In this document: one piece after another, positions 52,754 through 61,751 of the stretch
Layout of the letters: every line of letters starts with the position of its first letter
Position numbering within the stretch: the stretch's first letter is position 1
NCBI GenBank assembly: GCA_016710595.1
Contig: JADJVM010000008.1
Coordinates: 62,001 to 126,000 of the forward strand
Length of the DNA: 64,000 nt
Direction: 5' to 3'
Origin: Niastella sp.
GTDB taxonomy: Bacteria; Bacteroidota; Bacteroidia; Chitinophagales; Chitinophagaceae
The notes under the pieces: model-generated
The model's input: the letters and a program-made list of their open reading frames with translations, nothing else
Database searches by the model: none
What the model was told of the DNA's origin: nothing
Made by a program: the position numbers and the translations under genes

Positions 52754-53635
52754 TTATAAATTAGAATCAGCGATCTTTTCTAAAGATGTTTTAATTAATT
52801 TTTCAACAGCTGCATCTCCATCTTTTGAAAATTTTTGCGATACCCTGTTGGCAACAACTACATTCAGGCTTAAGCATTCGTGGCCCAATGCCCTACCCAA
52901 ACCGTATATCGCAGAACTTTCCATTTCAAAATTAGAAATCCGGTGATCGCCGGTTTTAAAACTGGTTAATTTTTCAATAAGCCCGGGATATGCCAATGGA
53001 AGCCGGAGAATTCTTCCCTGTGGCCCATAAAAGCCGGGACATGCAACGGTAATTCCATTGTGGTATGCATTTCCAAAGATGGATAATAATTTTGTACTGC
53101 CACTAAAAATATATGGGACCACATTTCCTTTTTGCAAACCAGTATGTACTTTAAAGTCTTCCATCATTTTTTTCTCAGCCTCATTATTTTCAATAGCGTA
53201 ATAGTGCATTACGTTATCAAAACCTAATCCATGTGTTCCTGCTACCAATTCATCAACAGGGATATCTGCCTGTAAAGATCCTGAAGTGCCAAACCTTAAA
53301 ATATGCAGTGGCACAAATGCCGGCTTTATTGTTCGGGTTTCAAAATCAATATTTGCCAGGGCATCAATTTCATTTAATGCAATATCAATATTGTCGGGGC
53401 CAATGCCGGTGCTGATAACTGAAATTCTTTTATTTCCTAAATAGCCGGTATGGGTGATGAACTCACGGTGCTGGCATGTAGTTTCAATACGATCAAAATG
53501 TTTGGTTACTTTTTTTACCCTGTCGGGATCACCCACAACAATTATTATTTTTGCCATTTCTTCGGGCCTTACACCTAAGTGGTAAATGGCGCCCCGCTTA
53601 TCAAGTATCAATTCAGATTCCGGAATTTTAAACAT
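52754..53635 (-). CDS. Nucleoside phosphorylase (uridine phosphorylase-like)
   Basis: The 293-residue protein belongs to the PNP/UDP phosphorylase family: VVGDPDRVKKVTKHFD, ISTGIGPDNIDIALNEIDAL, RFGTSGSLQADIPV and ISNFEMESSAIYGLGRALGHE, the last holding the ribose-binding Met-Glu pair. It splits nucleosides with phosphate into base and (deoxy)ribose 1-phosphate. It is divergent from deoC (169 nt between starts), consistent with joint nucleoside salvage. The base specificity (uridine or purine) is not certain. Confidence 0.87.
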   Translation of the reverse strand: MFKIPESELILDKRGAIYHLGVRPEEMAKIIIVVGDPDRVKKVTKHFDRIETTCQHREFITHTGYLGNKRISVISTGIGPDNIDIALNEIDALANIDFETRTIKPAFVPLHILRFGTSGSLQADIPVDELVAGTHGLGFDNVMHYYAIENNEAEKKMMEDFKVHTGLQKGNVVPYIFSGSTKLLSIFGNAYHNGITVACPGFYGPQGRILRLPLAYPGLIEKLTSFKTGDHRISNFEMESSAIYGLGRALGHECLSLNVVVANRVSQKFSKDGDAAVEKLIKTSLEKIADSNL

Positions 53636-53778
53636 GCCGATGGTTTTAATGAATAATCTTTATTATATATTTCGTAATAAATAGGCTAAAAGGTATCATT
53701 ATTTTAATAAAAACATTAAATATTATGTGTTCCTAAGCTTAAAAATAAAGAATATTTAGTTTTATAGTTCTCAAGTGT

Positions 53779-53786
53779 TAAATTTG
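53779..53786 (+). promoter_or_regulatory. -7 box for the deoC operon
   Basis: TAAATTTG; 19 nt upstream there is TTTA in place of TTTG. An in-frame GTG at 53775 lies before this box, so translation should start at the ATG at 53805. Confidence 0.45.
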
Positions 53787-53804
53787 GAATTCACAAAAAT
53801 AGAT

Positions 53805-54722
53805 ATGGTAGAAAAGAATCTTGCATATTTTCCCGACTTTAGTGTATCTCCCCGAATTGACCAGGTGGGAATTGAAGAAAGGGCAGCACGTTTTACAAAA
53901 CGCAGTATTAAAAAAGAAACCAAGCTTAATGGCTTGCTCCTTACCTTAAACATGATTGACCTTACCACTTTAGAGGGTAAAGATACGGTAGGTAAAGTGC
54001 AGCAGATGTGCTATAAAGCCAAACACCTGCATGATGCCTATGAAGGGTTACCTACGGTAGCCGCTGTATGTGTGTATCCTACCATGGTGAGTGTTGCAAA
54101 AAAAGCAGTCGCCGGGTCGGGTGTAAAAGTAGCATCGGTAGCAACAGCATTTCCCAGTGGCCAGGCGCCCCGTGATGTAAAAATCCGGGATACCAAATAT
54201 GCCGTGGCTGAAGGTGCAGATGAAATTGATATGGTAATAAGCCGTGGAAAATTTTTAGAAGGTGAATACAATTTTGTATTTGATGAAATTGCTGCCATAA
54301 AAGAAGCGTGCGGCAGCGCCAGGCTAAAAGTGATTTTAGAAACCGGTGAACTGGTTACCTATGATAAAGTGCGACGGGCCAGTGATATTGCCATGTATGC
54401 CGGTGCAGATTTTATAAAAACATCTACCGGTAAAATATCTCCTGCAGCAACAATGCCCGTTACGTTAGTGATGCTGGAAGCAATAAGGGATTTTTATTAT
54501 AAAACTGGTAGAAGGATTGCGATGAAACCGGCAGGTGGCATTTCTAAATCAAAATTAGCGCTTCATTATTTAGTGATGTTAAACGAAATATTGGGTGAAG
54601 CTTGGATGAACAATGAGTGGTTCCGCTTTGGCGCCAGCAGCTTAGCCAACGATGTATTGATGCAAATCATGAAAGAGAAAACAGGTGTGTACCAGGGTAA
54701 AGATTATTTTTCTTTAGACTAA
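53805..54722 (+). CDS. deoC: Deoxyribose-phosphate aldolase
   Basis: The ATG at 53805 gives 305 residues, longer than E. coli DeoC but normal for this branch. It shows the class I aldolase TIM barrel: MIDLTTLEG, VAAVCVYPTMV, DEIDMVISRG and KVILETGEL. The Schiff-base Lys205 is in DFIKTSTGK and the proton-relay Lys241 in AMKPAGGI. It splits deoxyribose 5-phosphate into acetaldehyde and glyceraldehyde 3-phosphate. It heads a plus-strand group with two aldehyde-dehydrogenase-family genes, which may oxidise the acetaldehyde. Confidence 0.93.
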   Translation: MVEKNLAYFPDFSVSPRIDQVGIEERAARFTKRSIKKETKLNGLLLTLNMIDLTTLEGKDTVGKVQQMCYKAKHLHDAYEGLPTVAAVCVYPTMVSVAKKAVAGSGVKVASVATAFPSGQAPRDVKIRDTKYAVAEGADEIDMVISRGKFLEGEYNFVFDEIAAIKEACGSARLKVILETGELVTYDKVRRASDIAMYAGADFIKTSTGKISPAATMPVTLVMLEAIRDFYYKTGRRIAMKPAGGISKSKLALHYLVMLNEILGEAWMNNEWFRFGASSLANDVLMQIMKEKTGVYQGKDYFSLD

Positions 54723-54768
54723 TGATAAAAGTAAAATTCAGTAATTAAAAAAGGAATAAAAAATATAC

Positions 54769-56247
54769 ATGGCTTCCAGTAAAAATAATACCATTAAACT
54801 CAAATTTGACAGTGCCCGTAAATATGCCCCAGCTCCCGAAAGCAGGAGTGCCGCTAAAATAAATGCACGTTATGACCTTTTTATCAATGGCAAATTTGAA
54901 AAACCTTTAAGCAAAAAATATTTTGGAACAATTAGCCCTTCATCCGAAGAAAGGCTAAGCGAAGTGGCAGATGCCAATGCCGCCGATGTGGATAAAGCCG
55001 TAAAAGCGGCACGCCAGGCTTATGATCGTTATTGGAAAAAACTTTCCGGTGCCGAAAGAGGAAAATATCTCTATCGAATTGCCCGAATGGTACAGGAAAA
55101 GGCAAGAGAGTTGGCCATCATCGAGTCGCTAAACGGAGGCAAACCCATAAGGGAAAGCCGTGACTTTGATGTACCAACTGCCGCCAATCATTTCTTTTAC
55201 TATGCCGGCTGGGCCGATAAATTAGAATATGCATTTCCAAACAGGCAGGCACAACCTTTAGGTGTAGCGGGCCAAATTATTCCCTGGAATTTTCCTTTAT
55301 TAATGGCAGCATGGAAAATTGCACCTGCCCTGGCAACAGGAAATACAGTGGTATTAAAACCTGCAGAAACCACGCCACTCACGGCTTTGAAGCTTGCTGA
55401 AATCATACAGGAGGCTGACTTGCCGCCCGGCGTTGTAAATATTATTACTGGTGCCGGTGCAACAGGTGCCGCATTGGTAAATCATCCCGGCGTAGATAAA
55501 ATTGCATTTACAGGAAGTACACAAGTGGGTAAAATAATTCAAAACGCAATAGCCGGTACACCCAAAAAAGCAACTTTGGAGTTGGGCGGTAAAGCTGCCA
55601 ATATTATTTTTGATGATGCCCCATTAGACCAGGCAGTAGAAGGAGTTATCAATGGCATCTTTTTTAACCAGGGCCATGTATGCTGTGCGGGATCCAGGTT
55701 ATATGTGCAGGAATCTGTTTTTAAACAAGTGGTACAAAAATTAAAAGACCGTTTAGAGACCATGATCGTTGGTGATCCGCTTGATAAGAATACTGATATT
55801 GGTGCCATCAATTCAAAAGAACAATTAAACACCATCAATAAATACATTAAAATAGGAATTAAAGAAGGCGCAGAAATATATCAAAGCAGCGCCGAGTTAC
55901 CCCATAAAGGGTTTTGGTGCAGGCCTACTTTATTTACCAATGTGGCGCAAAGTAACCGCATTGCACAGGAGGAAATATTTGGACCTGTATTGGCCATTCA
56001 AAGTTTCAGGACGGATGACGAAGTAATTGAGAAAGCAAATAATTCTCCTTATGGATTATCGTCCGGAGTATGGACCGATAAGGGTTCCAAGATATTTAAC
56101 CTTACTACTAAATTACGGAGTGGAGTAGTATGGGCCAATACCTTTAATAAATTTGATCCTACATCACCCTTTGGTGGATACAAAGAAAGTGGGTATGGCC
56201 GGGAAGGCGGCTTGCATGGCCTGAATGCTTATGTGAAATTAGTATAA
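54769..56247 (+). CDS. Aldehyde dehydrogenase
   Basis: The 492-residue protein is a complete NAD(P)-dependent aldehyde dehydrogenase. It has the oxyanion Asn174 (IPWNFP), FTGSTQVGK, catalytic Glu271 (LELGGKAANIIFDD), nucleophile Cys305 (NQGHVCCAGSR) and EEIFGPVLAI. The first 35 residues are a lysine-rich extension. It starts 46 nt after deoC. Oxidation of acetaldehyde from DeoC is the best guess from context; other aldehydes are possible. Confidence 0.9.
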   Translation: MASSKNNTIKLKFDSARKYAPAPESRSAAKINARYDLFINGKFEKPLSKKYFGTISPSSEERLSEVADANAADVDKAVKAARQAYDRYWKKLSGAERGKYLYRIARMVQEKARELAIIESLNGGKPIRESRDFDVPTAANHFFYYAGWADKLEYAFPNRQAQPLGVAGQIIPWNFPLLMAAWKIAPALATGNTVVLKPAETTPLTALKLAEIIQEADLPPGVVNIITGAGATGAALVNHPGVDKIAFTGSTQVGKIIQNAIAGTPKKATLELGGKAANIIFDDAPLDQAVEGVINGIFFNQGHVCCAGSRLYVQESVFKQVVQKLKDRLETMIVGDPLDKNTDIGAINSKEQLNTINKYIKIGIKEGAEIYQSSAELPHKGFWCRPTLFTNVAQSNRIAQEEIFGPVLAIQSFRTDDEVIEKANNSPYGLSSGVWTDKGSKIFNLTTKLRSGVVWANTFNKFDPTSPFGGYKESGYGREGGLHGLNAYVKLV

Positions 56248-56280
56248 CATTTAACCCAAGTGTAAATTAAAAAAAAGAAG

Positions 56281-57162
56281 ATGCGACTCGAAGTGCTAAA
56301 AACGTATAAAATATATATTGGTGGAAAATTTCCCCGTACAGAATCCGGGAGATACTATATTGCTGAAAATAAAAAAGGTGATAAGCTGGCCAATGTATGC
56401 CTGGGTTCCCGGAAAGATTTTAGAGATGCCGTAGGCGCTGCCCGAACTGCTTTTAGCGATTGGGCGAGCCGTGCCGCTTTTAACCGGGGCCAGATTTTAT
56501 ACCGGATAGCTGAAATGCTCGAAGGCCGAAAAGGCCAGTTCATCGAAGAATTAATAAAGCAGGATAGTTCCCGGGTACAGGCTGAAAAGGAAGTAGAACT
56601 TTCGATAGAAAGATTGATCTATTATGCCGGCTGGTGCGATAAATATCAGCAGGTGTTCAGCTCAGTAAACCCTGTTGCGTCAAGCCATTTTAATTTTAGT
56701 ACGCCGGAACCTACCGGAGTGGTAAGCATAATAGCACCACAAGACAGTTCCTTACTTGGGTTGGTGAGTGTGATAGCGCCTATCATTGTAGGGGGGAATA
56801 CTTGCGTGGTATTAGCTTCTTCTGCCAAACCATTGTGCGCCGTAACTTTTGCCGAAGTACTTCATTCATCAGACGTGCCGGGTGGAGTTGTAAATATCAT
56901 TACTGGTAAAGTGCCGGAATTATTAAATTGGTTTAGCAATCACATGGATGTAAATGCCATTGTATATTGTGCTAATGATAAAGAATCCATTCAAAAGATA
57001 CAACAAAATGCCACGCTGAATATGAAACGGGTATTGCTTTGGAACCATCAGCAATGGCCCCAGCTTTCTTCACAATCGCCTTACTTAATATGTGAGGCGC
57101 AGGAAATAAAAACAACCTGGCACCCAATTGAAAATATCGGTGGAGCAAAATCCGGGTATTAA
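56281..57162 (+). CDS. Truncated aldehyde-dehydrogenase-like protein without catalytic domain
   Basis: The 293-residue protein matches the first half of an aldehyde dehydrogenase: YKIYIGGKFPRTESGRYY, FNRGQILYRIAEMLEGR, ERLIYYAGWCDKYQ and PEPTGVVSIIAPQDSSLLGLVSVIAP. It follows the family as far as the Rossmann region (PGGVVNIITGKVPELL). The catalytic Glu and Cys regions are absent, and the PWN motif has become PQDS. The frame is open and ends naturally, so it may be a structural or binding partner rather than a recent pseudogene. It lies 33 nt after the complete enzyme. Confidence 0.8.
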   Translation: MRLEVLKTYKIYIGGKFPRTESGRYYIAENKKGDKLANVCLGSRKDFRDAVGAARTAFSDWASRAAFNRGQILYRIAEMLEGRKGQFIEELIKQDSSRVQAEKEVELSIERLIYYAGWCDKYQQVFSSVNPVASSHFNFSTPEPTGVVSIIAPQDSSLLGLVSVIAPIIVGGNTCVVLASSAKPLCAVTFAEVLHSSDVPGGVVNIITGKVPELLNWFSNHMDVNAIVYCANDKESIQKIQQNATLNMKRVLLWNHQQWPQLSSQSPYLICEAQEIKTTWHPIENIGGAKSGY

Positions 57163-57179
57163 GCTTAAAATTATCGTAG

Positions 57180-57500
57180 ATGACTTCGGCAGCTTTTACT
57201 AAAATGGTATTATCCTTTGATGGTACTATGAATCATTCTCATTTTGATAGAGTTGCATTTAAAGTTGTTGGCAAAAGGATATTTGCTACATTACTGGAGG
57301 AGAAGAGTTTGGCAAATATTAAACTATCGCCGTCAGAGCAACTTATTTTTTGTTCTATGAGTAAAGCGATTTCACCGGTTCCCAATAAATGGGGTGAGCA
57401 GGGCTGGACTACTTTTGAAATTAAAAATGTAGAAAACAATATTATTTTGGAGGCGCTGAACAGTGCATACCAGGATATTGTAAAAAAGAAAAATGCATAA
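57180..57500 (+). CDS. MmcQ/YjbR family protein
   Basis: The 106-residue protein shows the YjbR pattern: an N-terminal HFDRVAFKVVGKRIFATLLEE and a C-terminal KWGEQGWTTFEIKNV ... EALNSAYQDIVKKK. The fold resembles a double-wing DNA-binding domain; its role is not known. It lies 17 nt after the truncated dehydrogenase-like gene and is likely the last gene of the deoC operon. Confidence 0.7.
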   Translation: MTSAAFTKMVLSFDGTMNHSHFDRVAFKVVGKRIFATLLEEKSLANIKLSPSEQLIFCSMSKAISPVPNKWGEQGWTTFEIKNVENNIILEALNSAYQDIVKKKNA

Positions 57501-57518
57501 AAACGATTTTATGCATTT
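57491..57518. terminator. AT-rich hairpin after the deoC operon
   Basis: A 12-bp stem AAATGCATAAAA / TTTTATGCATTT with loop ACGA overlaps the stop codon of the YjbR-like gene. Its low GC content makes it a weak terminator candidate. Confidence 0.45.
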
Positions 57519-57614
57519 ATTGTCGCCTTACCTAATTTGTCTATTCTACTTACAAAACAAATAAGAAAGTTGAATAGTTATAATACTTTTCAATTTGCAG
57601 GTAGCAGGGTTCTG

Positions 57615-58898
57615 TTAATATTTTTTTCTATTGCTGTGATTGTTTTGCCTGTTATGCTCAAAACGCTTTTTTGGAGAATTATTATTTGATGAGTTTCGGC
57701 TGGAAAAATTTCTTTGAGGCCTTTGCGGAGGAGCAGCTCTTTTTGTAATACCGCTGAAAGTAGTATGATAGGGATGGTTTTCCTGTATGAAAATTTGTTT
57801 TCCAATTAATTTATGGATATCCCGTAACTCTTCTGTTTCTTCTTCACTGCAAAATGAAAATGATGTACCACTTAATCCGGCCCTTCCGGTTCTGCCAATA
57901 CGATGTACATAGGTTTCTGGTACATTGGGTAATTCGTAATTGATAACGTGTGTCAATTCATCTACATCTATACCACGGGCTGCAATATCTGTTGCAACTA
58001 AGATCCTGGTTTCCCTGTTTTTAAAATTATTTAATGCCCTTTGTCTTGCATTTTGAGATTTATTTCCATGAATTGCTTCGGCGCTTATACCGATGCGTAC
58101 AAGATCTTTTACTACTTTATCGGCACCATGTTTTGTTCTAGTAAATACAAGGGCCGTTTCTATATTTTTATCGGCCAGTATAAATGCAAGCAATGATCTT
58201 TTATTTTCTTTTGCAACAAAATACAATGATTGGTCAATGGTATCTGCTGTAGATGAAACGGCTGCCACTTCCACTTTTACCGGGTTATGTAAAATACTGT
58301 TTGCTAAAGATTGAATTTCCTGCGGCATTGTTGCAGAAAAGAATAATGTTTGCCTTTTTGTTGGAATCTTGGCAATGATGCGTTTTACATCATGCACAAA
58401 GCCCATATCCAGCATTCGGTCTGCTTCATCTAAAACAAAAATTTCAATATCTCTTAAACTGATATACCCCTGGCTAATGAGATCTAATAAACGACCTGGT
58501 GTTGCTACCAAAATATCAATTCCTTTTTTAAGTTCAGATACTTGCGGGCCCTGGTTTACGCCTCCAAATATTACCAGGTTTTTTAAACGCAGGTTTTTGC
58601 CATAGGCATTAAAACTCTCCTGGATTTGTATGGCAAGCTCCCGGGTAGGTGTAAGAATCAAAGCACGGATAGGCCGTTGGCCCCGGCTTGCCATGGTGAT
58701 GGGCCTGGCCAGCAATTGCAACATGGGAATGGCAAATGCTGCAGTTTTACCGGTTCCGGTTTGTGCGCATCCCAGCAAGTCGATGGATTGTAAAATATGT
58801 GGAATGGCCTGCTGTTGAATGGGGGTAGGTTTGCTGTAACCTTCATCATGAAGCGCATCTAATATGGGCTTTATGATTGCTAAATCTGTAAATAACAA
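57615..58898 (-). CDS. rhlE: DEAD-box RNA helicase, RhlE-type
   Basis: The 427-residue protein starts at a TTG (58898): LLFTDLAIIKPILDAL aligns with the usual first residues of RhlE proteins and no ATG fits. Motifs in order: Q motif (TPIQQQAI), Walker A AQTGTGKT (Lys51), PTRELA, VLDEADRML, FSATMP, ATDIAARGIDV and HRIGRTGRAG. The C-terminal tail (about 375-427) is rich in Asn, Ser and Arg, typical of RNA-binding tails. It likely remodels ribosomal or messenger RNA. It appears monocistronic. Confidence 0.92.
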   Translation of the reverse strand: MLFTDLAIIKPILDALHDEGYSKPTPIQQQAIPHILQSIDLLGCAQTGTGKTAAFAIPMLQLLARPITMASRGQRPIRALILTPTRELAIQIQESFNAYGKNLRLKNLVIFGGVNQGPQVSELKKGIDILVATPGRLLDLISQGYISLRDIEIFVLDEADRMLDMGFVHDVKRIIAKIPTKRQTLFFSATMPQEIQSLANSILHNPVKVEVAAVSSTADTIDQSLYFVAKENKRSLLAFILADKNIETALVFTRTKHGADKVVKDLVRIGISAEAIHGNKSQNARQRALNNFKNRETRILVATDIAARGIDVDELTHVINYELPNVPETYVHRIGRTGRAGLSGTSFSFCSEEETEELRDIHKLIGKQIFIQENHPYHTTFSGITKRAAPPQRPQRNFSSRNSSNNNSPKKRFEHNRQNNHSNRKKY

Positions 58899-59155
58899 AG
58901 TTTGTTTTTTTTAAAATGAGTGCGGAAATGAAATGGTTATTTCATCATCAAAAACGAGTATAGCTTTGGAGCTTTATTAGGGAGGTTGTTACATCAATAA
59001 TACACTGGCTTGTAATGCCGCTAAATATAAGAGCTTTTGCAAAGGTATGTTTTATTTGAATAGCAGATGGTTTGGTTCATTTAAATTAATTTTCTCTCTT
59101 TTTTCACTTTGATCGTATTTTTAAGTACAGATTAATTTGGTAATAACAGTCTTGT

Positions 59156-60484
59156 ATGGCAACATTAGAAAGAAAGCTTGGCCTTGGTCATGCAACTGCA
59201 ATCAATATGATTGATATGGTTGGTATTGGCCCGTTCATCACTTTACCCATGGTAATTGGAATGATGAATGGCCCTTATTTTTTATATGCATGGATTGCCG
59301 GGGCCATATTATCTATTGTAGATGGAATGGTATGGAGTGAGTTAGGCGCAGCGTTTCCCAGGGCAGGCGGTAGTTATAATTTTTTAAAAGAAGCTTATGG
59401 TAAAAATGAGGCAGGTAAAATGATGAGCTTTTTATTTGTTTGGCAAACCATGATACAAGCCCCATTAGTAATCGCTTCTGCAGCGATCGGCTTTGCAAAA
59501 TATTTTTCTTACCTGGTACCGCTTACTTCTATTACAGAAAAAATGGTAAGTGGGGGTGTGGTGATTTTAATAGTTGTACTGTTGTACAGAAAAATAGATG
59601 CAATAGGGAAGATAAGTGTTTTTTTATGGACAGGTGTGATTATTACCCTACTCTGGATTATCGGGGGTGGCATTGTGCATGGAAATTTTTTAACACCTAT
59701 AAAAAATATCAATACCGGCCTTACCGTTGATTATGCATTTATAACTGCTATTGGTTTTGCAAGTGTGAAATCGGTGTACAGCTACCTGGGCTATTATAAT
59801 ATTTGCCACTTGGGAAGTGAAATAAAAAATCCGGCAAGAAATATACCCCGTAGTATGTTTATTTCCATTGCGGGTATTGCCATTTTATATCTTTTAATGA
59901 ACATCAGTGTAGTGAGTGTGATTCCCTGGCAACAAGCCAGGAACAGCGATTTTGTGATAAGCGAATTTATGGATGTATTGATGGGGCATACTGCCGCTAC
60001 CATTATTACCTGCTTCATTTTATGGGTAGCTTTTGCATCTGTTTTCTCTGCTACACTGGGATATAGCCGCATTCCTTATGCCGCAGCGGCAGATGGTGAG
60101 TTCTTTAAAGTATTTGCTAAACTACATCCTACAAAAAACTTTCCGTACATATCCTTATTATTTTTAGGGGCATTAGCATTTGTTTTTAGTATGTTATTAA
60201 AATTAAGTGAAGTAATTAGTGCGATACTTGCCATGCGTATTATGATACAGTTTATAGGCCAGGCTATCGGCTTATTAATTTTAAGAAGAAAAAATGGCAA
60301 AATACTTTTCCCATATAAAATGCCACTTTTCCCATTACCGGTTTACATCGCCATTGCTTTATGGCTTTTTATTCTCATTTCTACCGGAACAAATCTAATG
60401 CTCAGTGGATTTTTGGTGATATCCCTGGGTGCAATTGTTTATTTTATAAAAGCCAGGATTCAAAAAGAATGGCCTTTTAAGTAA
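59156..60484 (+). CDS. APC-family amino-acid permease
   Basis: The 442-residue protein has about twelve membrane helices. The first helix region MIDMVGIGPFITLPMVIGMMNGPYFLY holds the unwound GxGxF-like motif of amino acid-polyamine-organocation transporters, and LGAAFPRAGGSYNFLKEAYG follows helix 2. It imports amino acids or related amines across the inner membrane; the substrate is unknown. It is monocistronic and divergent from rhlE. Confidence 0.83.
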   Translation: MATLERKLGLGHATAINMIDMVGIGPFITLPMVIGMMNGPYFLYAWIAGAILSIVDGMVWSELGAAFPRAGGSYNFLKEAYGKNEAGKMMSFLFVWQTMIQAPLVIASAAIGFAKYFSYLVPLTSITEKMVSGGVVILIVVLLYRKIDAIGKISVFLWTGVIITLLWIIGGGIVHGNFLTPIKNINTGLTVDYAFITAIGFASVKSVYSYLGYYNICHLGSEIKNPARNIPRSMFISIAGIAILYLLMNISVVSVIPWQQARNSDFVISEFMDVLMGHTAATIITCFILWVAFASVFSATLGYSRIPYAAAADGEFFKVFAKLHPTKNFPYISLLFLGALAFVFSMLLKLSEVISAILAMRIMIQFIGQAIGLLILRRKNGKILFPYKMPLFPLPVYIAIALWLFILISTGTNLMLSGFLVISLGAIVYFIKARIQKEWPFK

Positions 60485-60617
60485 GCCTTTTTTGTACGAT
60501 CAAACAACTATTTCTTTTTTATATAATGATACCAAAAGTTCATAGTTAAAAGCCATAAAATTTTTAATTTTTTGAATTTGCTTTACTTTATATTTACTAT
60601 CTAAAACAAAAATTAAA

Positions 60618-61103
60618 ATGGCAACTAAAAAATCAAATGCCCGGGTGGCAAAACCAGCCGAAGATAAATCTACCCTTACAAAAATTGCAGAGACAATCGG
60701 AGAAGTAGCTGCTGAAATTTCTATTAAAGCCGACCAGGTTTCGGGGATGGCTACTCATGCGATTGATACAGTAAAAGCAAAAATTCATAACATTACAGCA
60801 CCCAATGTAAAAAAGAAGGTAACTGCTAATAAGCAGCTCACAAAGAAAGTGAAGACAGTGCAAAAAAAGCTAAAGAAAAAAGTAGCAAAACCAGTAACCA
60901 AAAAAGTGGCTTCAACAAAAAAATCTGTAAAGGCTGAAGTGAAAAAAGTAAAAAAAAGCATAGTAAAGCCGGCTACTAAAAAAATAGTTGCTGCAAAGAA
61001 AGCAGTTGTAAAAAATGCCAAAAAAGTTTCAAAAAAAGCAGTCGCAGCCAAAAAGGATGCTAAGAAAGCAGTAAAAAAAATTGTAAAGAAAGCCAGGAAA
61101 TAA
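60618..61103 (+). CDS. Lysine/alanine-rich histone-H1-like protein
   Basis: The 161-residue protein has a short N-terminal region (about 1-68) with a helix-forming stretch (TKIAETIGEVAAEISIKADQVSG). The tail (about 69-161) is almost only Lys, Ala, Val, Thr and Ser, in patterns such as KKVAKPVTKKVASTKKS and AAKKDAKKAVKKIV. This resembles eukaryotic H1 tails and bacterial AlgP/Hc1-like proteins, which bind and compact DNA. The very basic charge supports nucleic-acid binding. The family name is uncertain. Confidence 0.72.
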   Translation: MATKKSNARVAKPAEDKSTLTKIAETIGEVAAEISIKADQVSGMATHAIDTVKAKIHNITAPNVKKKVTANKQLTKKVKTVQKKLKKKVAKPVTKKVASTKKSVKAEVKKVKKSIVKPATKKIVAAKKAVVKNAKKVSKKAVAAKKDAKKAVKKIVKKARK

Positions 61104-61151
61104 CAAACTAATTTTATAGTGTTGATAAAAAAAGTTTCTAACTCATCGACA

Positions 61152-61628
61152 ATGAAACACACCCTTAAACTCTCACTGGCATTGGCATGTATGTTTTGCC
61201 TGGGTTTTACATTTAAAACATTGATATTAAAAAGCAATCAAAATATGAAAAAAGTAACTGGAATTGGCGGTATTTTTTTTAAATGTAAAGATCCCGGGAA
61301 AATGAAAGCATGGTATAAGACCCATTTGGGTTTAGATACCAATGAGTATGGTGCCAGTTTTGAGTGGAAAGAATTATCTGACTCTACAAAAACAGGCACT
61401 ACACAATGGACACCCTTTGCCGAAACAACAAAATATTTTGAACCCTCTCAAAAAGATTTCATGATTAACTACCGGGTGGCAAACCTGGAAGCATTGGTAG
61501 AAGACCTGAAAAAAGAAGGAGTGGTTATTTTAGATAAAATTGAAACCTACGATTATGGTAAGTTTGTTCATATTATGGATGTGGAAGGAAATAAAATTGA
61601 ATTGTGGGAACCTATAGATACAGAATAA
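61152..61628 (+). CDS. VOC (glyoxalase-fold) protein with hydrophobic N-terminal extension
   Basis: From the ATG at 61152 the protein has 158 residues. The first 30 (MKHTLKLSLALACMFCLGFTF) look like a signal peptide or membrane anchor. The VOC domain begins near residue 32 (MKKVTGIGGIFFKCKDPGKMKAWYKTHLGLD) and ends HIMDVEGNKIELWEPI, where the Glu is a typical metal ligand. A later ATG at 61245 would give a purely cytoplasmic form of 127 residues. The reaction is unknown. It follows the histone-like gene by 48 nt. Confidence 0.72.
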   Translation: MKHTLKLSLALACMFCLGFTFKTLILKSNQNMKKVTGIGGIFFKCKDPGKMKAWYKTHLGLDTNEYGASFEWKELSDSTKTGTTQWTPFAETTKYFEPSQKDFMINYRVANLEALVEDLKKEGVVILDKIETYDYGKFVHIMDVEGNKIELWEPIDTE

Positions 61629-61751
61629 ATGAATAATTATAGTTCTGTATCCTGAAAAAATACTACTTCAAAATTTAAATCATCAAATATAAAATTTTGA
61701 TCGAAATATAGTAAGGAAACTCTCTCAACCTTAATGAAGAAAAGCTCAGCT

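Noticed and set aside
53775..53804. GTG-started extension of DeoC
   Set aside because: The GTG lies upstream of the predicted -7 box, so it should not be in the transcript.
57590..57805. 71-codon minus-strand frame at the end of rhlE
   Set aside because: Out-of-frame overlap with the Asn/Ser/Arg-rich tail of the helicase; not a gene.
60785..61237. Phe/Thr-rich 150-codon frame opposite the histone-like gene
   Set aside because: It is the antisense shadow of the lysine-rich repeats (AAA read as TTT).
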